DNA from: Marivirga harenae
GTDB taxonomy: Bacteria > Bacteroidota > Bacteroidia > Cytophagales > Cyclobacteriaceae
DNA length: 64,000 nucleotides
Reading direction: 5' to 3'
Assembly: GCF_030534335.1 (NCBI RefSeq)
Contig: NZ_CP130565.1
Location: forward strand, 703,501-767,500
A program made the translations under genes and the position numbers. Shown in pieces: positions 27,324-33,727 of this stretch; position 1 is the first letter of the stretch, and each line of letters begins with the position of its first letter. The notes beneath the pieces were generated by a model. The model did no database searches. It was given only the letters and a program-made list of their open reading frames with translations, and was not told the DNA's origin.

Positions 27324-27370
27324 CAATTATCCATTATTTCAATCTTTACAAACCTTTTGTTCGCTTTTAG

Positions 27371-27521
27371 CTGTAAGGGGAGGATTCGAACCTCCAAGGA
27401 GCAGTTAGGCTGCAGTTCCCACGATAAACTGCCATGCAAATTATCGTGAAAGTCCTGAGCTTTATCCCAATTCTCCACCCCCGAGACAGGAGGGCATGTT
27501 TGCCAATTCCATCACCTTACA
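27371..27521 (-). ncRNA. tRNA-like RNA with giant variable region, copy 3 (promoter-proximal)
   Basis: This copy would be transcribed first. Acceptor TGTAAGG (27521-27515) pairs with CCTTACA (27378-27372). The extra region (RNA positions 45-126) can fold into a closing helix GGAG/CTCC (46-49 with 121-124) and TTGGG/CCTAA (52-56 with 113-117), a small AAAG/CTTT hairpin (59-62 with 70-73), and an 8-bp hairpin CACGATAA/TTATCGTG (74-81 with 95-102). The putative GUC triplet is at 27487-27485. A GUC anticodon would read Asp codons, but the D arm and long extra arm are Leu/Ser-like, and base 37 is U, which is unusual. Confidence 0.8.
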
Positions 27522-27561
27522 ATATTTAATCAATTTGGCACTTTTTGCCTTTCTGATATTT

Positions 27562-27569
27562 CAAAGGTA
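27562..27569 (-). promoter_or_regulatory. Bacteroidota -7 box (TACCTTTG) upstream of the tRNA-like array
   Basis: Minus-strand TACCTTTG is an exact TAnnTTTG match, placed 41 bp before the first mature 5' end (27521). That leaves a leader of about 34 nt, similar to the tRNA-Ser gene in this window. At the -33 distance (19 bp) there is TGT rather than TTG. Confidence 0.55.
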
Positions 27570-27681
27570 ATAAAAACATCATTATGTTACATATTATTTA
27601 ATTTTATTTGATAATAAATACGTATATCGTATTTTTACAGTAATTTAATTATTCACTCAATAATTTACTCCCTAAAAACAC

Positions 27682-28152
27682 ATGCAAAATTATCAACTTG
27701 ATAATACCGATTTAGCCATATTAAATATTCTTATGCAGGATGCACGAAGACCATTCACAGAAGTGGCCGAAGAAGTCTTTGTTTCTCCTGGAACTGTCCA
27801 CGTCAGAATGCGAAAAATGGAAAAACTAGGGTTGATTAAGAATTCTCAACTACAAGTGGACTTATCTAAACTAGGCTTAGATGTGACAGCTTTCCTAGGT
27901 GTATACCTTCAGAAAAGCTCTTTATACGATGATGTAGTGGCAGCGTTAAAAGCAATTCCTGAAATTGTAGATTGTCATTATACCACTGGAGCTTATTCTA
28001 TGTTTGTAAAAATTGTTTGTAGAGACACCAATCACTTAAAAAACATACTACACGACTTCATTCAACCGATAGAAGGAATTGAAAGAACGGAGACTTTTAT
28101 ATCTTTGGAGGAAAGTATAAATAGACAAGTACAATTAAATAGAGCCTATTAG
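27682..28152 (+). CDS. Lrp/AsnC-family transcriptional regulator
   Basis: This 156-aa regulator has an N-terminal winged helix-turn-helix (about 5-55: LDNTDLAILNILMQDARRPF, VSPGTVHVRMRKMEKLGLI) and a C-terminal RAM (ActD-like) ligand-binding domain (about 70-150, with VDCHYTTGAYSMFVKIVC). Such proteins form octamers that wrap DNA and often sense amino acids. The effector and targets cannot be deduced. It is divergent from the tRNA-like array, with 160 bp between, and lies upstream of lgt. Control of either neighbour is possible but unproven. Confidence 0.95.
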   Translation: MQNYQLDNTDLAILNILMQDARRPFTEVAEEVFVSPGTVHVRMRKMEKLGLIKNSQLQVDLSKLGLDVTAFLGVYLQKSSLYDDVVAALKAIPEIVDCHYTTGAYSMFVKIVCRDTNHLKNILHDFIQPIEGIERTETFISLEESINRQVQLNRAY

Positions 28153-28250
28153 GCAATTACGCGAGAGAAACTTGTATCTGTTTGATATTCAGAACCAAAC
28201 GATAAATATTTGTGAAATTAATTATTAGATTCCATATAAATAGTAAATAA

Positions 28251-29057
28251 ATGCTCAACTACATCATCTGGAACCCCGATGGAACATTAATAGATTTTGG
28301 CTTTTACCAATTAAGATGGTATTCAGTACTCTTTGGGTTAGGCTTTGTTTTAGGCTATCAGTTTGTAAAATGGCGTTTCAAAAGAGATGAAGTAAATGTA
28401 AAATTACTCGATAATCTTGCAGTTTATTTGGTGGTAGGCACTATAATAGGCGCAAGATTGGGACATTGCATTTTCTATGACTGGGATTACTATCAAAATC
28501 ATTTACTGGAAATCCTGCTTCCGTTTCGATTTTCACCATCTTTTGAATTCATTGGATATAGAGGACTAGCAAGCCACGGTGGTGGTGCTGGAGTGATCAT
28601 CGCATTGCTCATTTATGCGAAGATGGAGAAAATCTCAAAGATGTGGATTTTGGATACCATAGCTTTAGTAATTCCTTTGGCTGCCGCTTGTATTCGCTTG
28701 GGAAATTTAATGAATTCAGAAATCATTGGAAGCCCTTCCAATGTCAGTTGGGCATTTATTTTTCAAGGCATTGACAATATCCCAAGACATCCCGCTCAAT
28801 TATATGAAGCCCTCTCCTATCTTCTAATATTCGGGGTTTTATTCTGGTTCGATAAAAAGCAAAAGTTTGGAAAAGGATTTATATTTGGATCCATGCTGGT
28901 TCTGTTATTCACTGCACGTTTTTTTATCGAATTCGTAAAAGCTGACCAATCTGCTTTCGAAGCGGATATGGTTTTAAATATGGGGCAATGGCTAAGTATT
29001 CCTTATTTTCTTATTGGATGGGTTTTGGTTTGGTTTGGTGTAAAAGGTAAAAACTAA
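28251..29057 (+). CDS. lgt: Prolipoprotein diacylglyceryl transferase
   Basis: Lgt moves a diacylglyceryl group from phosphatidylglycerol to the lipobox cysteine of prolipoproteins in the inner membrane. The 268-aa protein has about seven transmembrane helices. Lgt motifs are visible: IRWYSV-like LRWYSVLFGLGFVLGYQ, GARLGHCIFYDWDYY, the GLASHGGGAGVIIAL signature near residue 105 with the essential histidine, and RLGNLMNSEIIG. RHPAQLYEAL follows near 180. It lies 98 bp after the Lrp-type regulator. Confidence 0.96.
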   Translation: MLNYIIWNPDGTLIDFGFYQLRWYSVLFGLGFVLGYQFVKWRFKRDEVNVKLLDNLAVYLVVGTIIGARLGHCIFYDWDYYQNHLLEILLPFRFSPSFEFIGYRGLASHGGGAGVIIALLIYAKMEKISKMWILDTIALVIPLAAACIRLGNLMNSEIIGSPSNVSWAFIFQGIDNIPRHPAQLYEALSYLLIFGVLFWFDKKQKFGKGFIFGSMLVLLFTARFFIEFVKADQSAFEADMVLNMGQWLSIPYFLIGWVLVWFGVKGKN

Positions 29058-29085
29058 CTACTACACTCAATCTTCTATTATGATA

Positions 29086-29160
29086 AAACCGTTAAAACGG
29101 TTTGGTTTCATTCTCCCATTTAAGCCATGGTTAAAACCGCGGCTTATGGCTGTAAGAGCA
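29086..29160. repeat. Palindromic repeat cluster after lgt (REP-like)
   Basis: AAACCGTT-AA-AACGGTTT (29086-29103) is a perfect inverted repeat; about 20 bp later AAGCCATGGTTAAAACCGCG followed by GCTTATGGCT forms nested complementary arms (AGCCAT with ATGGCT, AAGCC with GGCTT). The first could serve as a weak lgt terminator. It resembles IS200-linked REP sequences in general form only. Together with the next entries it accounts for most of the 488-bp gap before uvrA. Confidence 0.5.
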
Positions 29161-29235
29161 AATAACAAGCATGTTACACGAATGCGGTATATGAGAATAT
29201 AGAATTCTATAAGTATTGCAATACCAACATTCACC

Positions 29236-29358
29236 TTAATAATAATTAATAAGCATAATGACCAAGGACATCAAAATGTAAACAAACATAATCCCATTTG
29301 ATATCTTTAGTCGTTCATTTTCTTTTTTCAAACTTTTGATCTCTGCTTCTGCATCCAT
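29236..29358 (-). CDS. Possible 40-aa small membrane protein (coiled coil plus one helix)
   Basis: A short ORF in the lgt-uvrA gap encodes MDAEAEIKSLKKENERLKIS, then a hydrophobic segment (about 21-40: NGIMFVYILMSLVIMLINYY). The first half has the heptad pattern of a short coiled coil; the second fits one transmembrane helix. A promoter-like TTG-N20-TCCATTTG lies directly upstream. Amphipathic-then-hydrophobic layout and promoter support a real gene, but the size is at the limit of what can be judged. Family not recognised. Confidence 0.45.
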   Translation of the reverse strand: MDAEAEIKSLKKENERLKISNGIMFVYILMSLVIMLINYY

Positions 29359-29362
29359 TTTG

Positions 29363-29393
29363 CAAATGGAATTTTTATTTATATTAGAGTCAA
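29363..29393 (-). promoter_or_regulatory. Promoter-like TTG-N20-TCCATTTG before the 40-aa ORF
   Basis: The minus strand has TTG (29393-29391), 20 bp, then TCCATTTG (29370-29363), which matches TAnnTTTG at all but one fixed position. It ends 4 bp before the ATG, so the mRNA would be nearly leaderless. Confidence 0.4.
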
Positions 29394-29545
29394 TATCCCG
29401 TAAATTGATAAATAGAAAGTTATCAGAGGCCTATCGCGTGTGCTGGTAGGAAAGCTCATGCACCCTTAACTCTTTCACATTTCAAAATTATCTTTCTCAA
29501 AACCAAACAATCCTCTATGCTATTTTGTAAATTAGCAAGTTATAA

Positions 29546-32413
29546 ATGCAGAGGATGAGTTTAACGAAAGAAGCCAAAAATAAAGTTCAAAACACTACTA
29601 CAGCAAGTCAGGATGAATATCTTGAAGTCATTGGTGCTAGGGAACATAACCTAAAAAATATTGACATCTCCATTCCGCGAGATAAACTAGTGGTTGTGAC
29701 TGGAATTAGTGGAAGTGGGAAATCAAGTTTAGCTTTTGACACCATTTATGCGGAAGGGCAAAGACGTTATATGGAAAGCTTCTCCGCCTATGCTCGATCT
29801 TTTATTGGCAATATGGAACGCCCTGATGTGGACAAAATCAATGGACTTTCTCCCGTTATTTCCATAGAACAAAAAACCACCTCAAAAAACCCACGATCAA
29901 CAGTAGGTACCCTTACCGAAATTTATGACTTTTTAAGAGTGCTTTATGCCCGTGCTGGTGAAGCGGTTTCTTACAAAACAGGTAAGAAAATGCAGCGCCA
30001 AACCGAAGATCAAATTATTGATCATCTAATTGGTGAATTTCCTGATGCCAAACTAAGCATTTTGGCACCTGTGGTGAAAGGTAGAAAGGGACACTACCGG
30101 GAGCTATTCCAACAAATTCGGAAAATGGGCTTTACAAAAGCGCGAGTCGATGGCGTTATTTTAGAAATTGATGCCCGAATGCAGGTAGATCGCTACAAGA
30201 CACACGATATTGAAATTGTGGTAGATAGAATTGTGGTCAATGAAAAAGATAAATACCGTATTACACAATCTGTTAAAACTGCTTTAAAACATGGGAATGG
30301 GATAATGATGGTCAGAGATACTGATGGAAATGTTCATCACTTCTCACAAAATCTCATGGATCCTGAAACAGGTCTAGCTTATGATGAGCCAGCACCCAAT
30401 AGTTTCTCATTTAACTCCCCTTATGGTGCATGCCCTACTTGTAAAGGCTTGGGTGAACTAGAAAATATTACGAAGGAAACGGTAATACCAAATCCGAAAT
30501 TGAGTATAAGCCGAGGAGGAATTGCTCCCTTAGGAGAGTATCGTGATATATGGATTTTCAAAAAAATAGATGCCATATTAAAGAATACGGATGTTAACCT
30601 CAGCACACCGATTGATAAGTTTCCGGAGGACGTCTTAAACGTATTGCTCTTTGGAAGCAAAACTAAAGTGGAAGTGAATTCGAAGAAGTATCCAGGAACG
30701 AAATGGAGCACTAGCTTTGAAGGCATTATTAAATTTTTACAGAAGCAGCAAGAAAGTGGTACCGATAAAATGCGAGATTGGCTGGAGGAATATACTGTAG
30801 TCCAAAAATGCCCTGACTGCAATGGTCAGCGATTAAAAAAGGAATCACTTCATTTCCTGATTGATGGAAAAAACATCTCCGAATTGGCATTAATGAGCAT
30901 CAGCGCATTGGGCAATTGGTTTGAAAATATTGAGGAAAGACTTTCTGAAAAGCAAAATCTAATAGGTGCAGAAGTTTTAAAGGAAATAAGAAAGCGAGTG
31001 GGCTTTATGTTGGATGTGGGTCTAGACTATTTATCCCTTGACCGACCTTTAAAAACACTTTCGGGCGGTGAAGCGCAAAGGATTCGATTGGCTACTCAAA
31101 TTGGTACGCAACTGGTGGGCGTTCTCTATATTTTAGATGAACCTAGCATTGGCTTGCACCAAAGAGATAATACTAAGCTCATCGCTGCTCTTCAAGATTT
31201 AAGGGATTTGGGAAATACCGTAATGGTGGTGGAACATGATAAGGACATGATGCTGGCTTCCGACTTTATATTAGACATTGGGCCAGGAGCAGGTAGGCAT
31301 GGAGGAAAAATTGTTGCAGCGGGCACGCCAGATGAATTTTTAAAACAAGGCAGTAAAACTGCTAAATATTTGAAAGGGGAATTAAATATTGAAATACCCA
31401 CGGAAAGAAGAAAAGGAAACGGCAAAAAACTTCAATTAAAAGGAGCCAAAGGAAATAACCTGAAAAATGTAAATGTTGACTTTCCATTAGGGACTATGAT
31501 GTGCGTAACAGGTGTTTCCGGCAGCGGAAAGTCCACTTTAATTCATGATACGCTGTACCCGATTTTAAACCAAAAATTCTATAGATCTAAAAAAGACCCA
31601 ATGGAACATGATTCCATTAAGGGCTTAGAGCATTTAGACAAGGTCATCGAAGTAGATCAATCACCCATTGGCAGAACGCCACGCTCTAATCCGGCAACTT
31701 ACTCTGGAGTTTTTACAGATATTCGCGCCTTATTTAGCAATTTACCAGAAGCTAAAATTAGAGGGTATAAGCCCGGTAGGTTTTCTTTTAATGTAAAAGG
31801 CGGTAGATGCGAAACATGCGAAGGAGCCGGTATGAAATTGATCGAGATGGACTTCTTGCCTGATGTGCACGTTCCTTGTGAGACTTGCAAGGGCAAAAGG
31901 TACAATCGAGAAACTTTGGAAGTGCGATTTAAGGGAAAATCTATTTCTGATGTTTTGGATATGACAGTAGAGCAAGCAGTTGAGTTTTTTACAAACCAAC
32001 CTAAAATTCTAAGAAAAATCAAGACGCTTTCTGAAGTAGGTTTAGGCTATATCACTTTGGGACAACATGCTACCACTCTCTCCGGTGGCGAAGCTCAAAG
32101 AGTAAAATTAGCTACGGAACTATCTAAAAAAGATACCGGAAATACCTTCTACATCCTAGATGAACCCACAACAGGACTCCATTTTCAAGATATAGAACAT
32201 CTTTTAGAAGTACTGCAAAAGTTGGTGGATAAAGGCAATACTGTTTTGGTGATCGAACATAATATGGATGTCATCAAAGTAGCAGATTACTTAATAGATT
32301 TAGGCCCCGAAGGCGGAACTGGAGGAGGAAATATTGTATTTACTGGGACTCCAGAGAAAATCATTAAATTAGACAATAGCTATACTGGTAAATTTTTAAA
32401 ACCGGAACTATAG
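29546..32413 (+). CDS. uvrA: Excinuclease ABC subunit UvrA
   Basis: UvrA is the DNA damage-sensing ATPase of nucleotide excision repair and loads UvrB. The 955-aa protein has two ABC modules: Walker A GISGSGKSS near residue 54 and GVSGSGKST near 660, with signature LSGGEAQR twice. Zinc-binding CxxC pairs are seen in YGACPTCKGLG, KCPDCNGQRL, GRCETCEGAG and PCETCKGKRYN. An in-frame Met three codons later (MSLTKEAKN) is an equally possible start. UvrB and UvrC are not in the window. Confidence 0.98.
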   Translation: MQRMSLTKEAKNKVQNTTTASQDEYLEVIGAREHNLKNIDISIPRDKLVVVTGISGSGKSSLAFDTIYAEGQRRYMESFSAYARSFIGNMERPDVDKINGLSPVISIEQKTTSKNPRSTVGTLTEIYDFLRVLYARAGEAVSYKTGKKMQRQTEDQIIDHLIGEFPDAKLSILAPVVKGRKGHYRELFQQIRKMGFTKARVDGVILEIDARMQVDRYKTHDIEIVVDRIVVNEKDKYRITQSVKTALKHGNGIMMVRDTDGNVHHFSQNLMDPETGLAYDEPAPNSFSFNSPYGACPTCKGLGELENITKETVIPNPKLSISRGGIAPLGEYRDIWIFKKIDAILKNTDVNLSTPIDKFPEDVLNVLLFGSKTKVEVNSKKYPGTKWSTSFEGIIKFLQKQQESGTDKMRDWLEEYTVVQKCPDCNGQRLKKESLHFLIDGKNISELALMSISALGNWFENIEERLSEKQNLIGAEVLKEIRKRVGFMLDVGLDYLSLDRPLKTLSGGEAQRIRLATQIGTQLVGVLYILDEPSIGLHQRDNTKLIAALQDLRDLGNTVMVVEHDKDMMLASDFILDIGPGAGRHGGKIVAAGTPDEFLKQGSKTAKYLKGELNIEIPTERRKGNGKKLQLKGAKGNNLKNVNVDFPLGTMMCVTGVSGSGKSTLIHDTLYPILNQKFYRSKKDPMEHDSIKGLEHLDKVIEVDQSPIGRTPRSNPATYSGVFTDIRALFSNLPEAKIRGYKPGRFSFNVKGGRCETCEGAGMKLIEMDFLPDVHVPCETCKGKRYNRETLEVRFKGKSISDVLDMTVEQAVEFFTNQPKILRKIKTLSEVGLGYITLGQHATTLSGGEAQRVKLATELSKKDTGNTFYILDEPTTGLHFQDIEHLLEVLQKLVDKGNTVLVIEHNMDVIKVADYLIDLGPEGGTGGGNIVFTGTPEKIIKLDNSYTGKFLKPEL

Positions 32414-32470
32414 AAAGGAATCCCCAATTTATTTCAATGGGCTCAGCATAATTTTTTATATATTGGCCAT

Positions 32471-33370
32471 ATGAAAATGGATGAAGTAACGCTTAATTTC
32501 AATAGTGAAAGCTTATTGCTGTTAAATTTTTTGCTTGGCTTTATTATGTTTGGCGTTGCGCTGGACTTGAAAGTTGAGGATTTCAAAAGGGTTTTACTCA
32601 ACCCCAAAGCTTCTATAATTGGGTTAATTTCTCAATGGGTAGTTTTACCTATTATTACACTTATCTTAATTTTTATTTTTGAACCTCAAGCTAGTATGGC
32701 ATTAGGCATGATACTAGTTGCATGTTGCCCAGGGGGAAATATCAGTAATTTCATTAGTAAATTGGCAGGCGGAAATGCAGCGCTTTCGGTAAGTCTAACT
32801 GCATTAACTACTTCTGCAGCCATCTTCATGACACCTTTTAGTTTTGCTTTCTGGTCATCTTTTATCGATAGTGCCAGTGGTTTAAAAAGTAGTATTTCTC
32901 TCAATATATGGGATATGTTTTCTACTATTATCTACCTAATTGTGATTCCAGTTATACTGGGAATTTCATTTGCAAAATACAAACCAAAAATTGCCGGTAA
33001 AATAAAAAAGCCCGTCAATATCCTTTCCATCGTTATTTTTGCAGCTTTTGTGGTCATAGCATTTTTGAAAAATGCCAATTACTTTTTAGAATACATTCAT
33101 ATCATTTTCGTCATCGTTTTATTCCATAATGGATTGGCCTTCTTGAGTGGATATTGGATGGGTAAACTTGGAGGTTTAGAAGAAAGTGAACGAAAAGCCA
33201 TATCAATTGAAACAGGAATTCAAAACTCTGGCTTGGGTTTGGTTTTGATTTTCAATTTTTTTGATGGAATTGGTGGAATGGCAATAATTGCTGGTTGGTG
33301 GGGAATCTGGCATATTGTAGCCGGATTAGTCATTGCTTACATTTGGTCCGGTAGGAAAGTATTTGCCTAG
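32471..33370 (+). CDS. Bile acid:sodium symporter (BASS) family transporter
   Basis: This 299-aa integral membrane protein has nine to ten predicted helices across its length. BASS/ASBT features are LNFLLGFIMFGVALDLK near residue 17, the CCPGGNISNFISKLAGGNAALS cation-binding crossover region (split here: CCPGGNISNFISKLAGG and NAALSVS) near 85-105, and a second half with ISIETGIQNSGLGL around 238-251. The family co-transports sodium with bile acids, pantoate or keto acids; the substrate here is unknown. It is 57 bp downstream of uvrA, on the same strand. Confidence 0.92.
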   Translation: MKMDEVTLNFNSESLLLLNFLLGFIMFGVALDLKVEDFKRVLLNPKASIIGLISQWVVLPIITLILIFIFEPQASMALGMILVACCPGGNISNFISKLAGGNAALSVSLTALTTSAAIFMTPFSFAFWSSFIDSASGLKSSISLNIWDMFSTIIYLIVIPVILGISFAKYKPKIAGKIKKPVNILSIVIFAAFVVIAFLKNANYFLEYIHIIFVIVLFHNGLAFLSGYWMGKLGGLEESERKAISIETGIQNSGLGLVLIFNFFDGIGGMAIIAGWWGIWHIVAGLVIAYIWSGRKVFA

Positions 33371-33373
33371 TAC

Positions 33374-33616
33374 TTATACATCCTCGTAATCCACATATTC
33401 TCCCCCTTTGAAATTACCTCCTGTTCTTTTTCCCTTCTGGCTAGGCACGTGGTCGATATGAATGCCATCTTTAGTTTTTCTCCCTCTATTGTTCTCTTTA
33501 TATTGTCTTTCTTGAGCTGTCCTAGCAGTTCTTCCCAAGAATAATCTAAAAAAAAACCCTCCCACTTTGAAAATAAGATACCCTATCAAAAAGAGAATTA
33601 ATAAAAACTTAAACAT
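33374..33616 (-). CDS. Small membrane protein, DUF4834-like
   Basis: An 80-aa protein with one N-terminal transmembrane helix (MFKFLLILFLIGYLIFKVGG) and a polar, basic tail (about 28-80) that ends GGEYVDYEDV. The size and the FKVGGFFFRLF motif resemble DUF4834, a small Bacteroidota family of unknown function; the name is from memory and moderately secure. It ends 3 bp from the convergent BASS gene. Confidence 0.75.
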   Translation of the reverse strand: MFKFLLILFLIGYLIFKVGGFFFRLFLGRTARTAQERQYKENNRGRKTKDGIHIDHVPSQKGKRTGGNFKGGEYVDYEDV

Positions 33617-33727
33617 AATTTTATAACTTAAGGCTTACGCCAAAATTTAATTTGAACTACTAGAAACAACAAATTCCCAAGGCTAAAGTTTCAAATCCAG
33701 CCCTAGGAATTTGTATATATAGTTTTA

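Larger units (their letters stand above)
26874..27521 (-). repeat. Three-copy tandem array, period 247 bp, of a tRNA-like gene unit
   Basis: Three near-identical 151-bp units are separated by two near-identical 96-bp spacers, so matching points recur exactly every 247 bp (26877, 27124, 27371). Few substitutions separate the copies, and they fall in predicted loops or preserve pairing. The repeat stops sharply after 27521. Plus-strand ORFs across it are by-products. See the three ncRNA entries for structure. Confidence 0.95.

Noticed and set aside
26940-27408. Two 73-aa plus-strand ORFs (26940-27161 and 27187-27408) that look like repeated proteins
   Set aside because: They are antisense to the tRNA-like units and their similarity is only the 247-bp DNA repeat; they have no start signals and translate structural RNA.
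26874-27521. CRISPR array or diversity repeat
   Set aside because: The repeat is 151 bp and its spacers are identical, not unique; no cas genes are present.
26877-27521. Ordinary tRNA-Asp genes, tRNA with group I intron, or tmRNA
   Set aside because: The insert is after the anticodon arm rather than in its loop, is too short for a group I intron, and there is no tag-coding region or tmRNA-type acceptor.
30421-30822. 133-aa antisense ORF within uvrA
   Set aside because: Shadow of the uvrA zinc-finger region, biased only by the sense codons.
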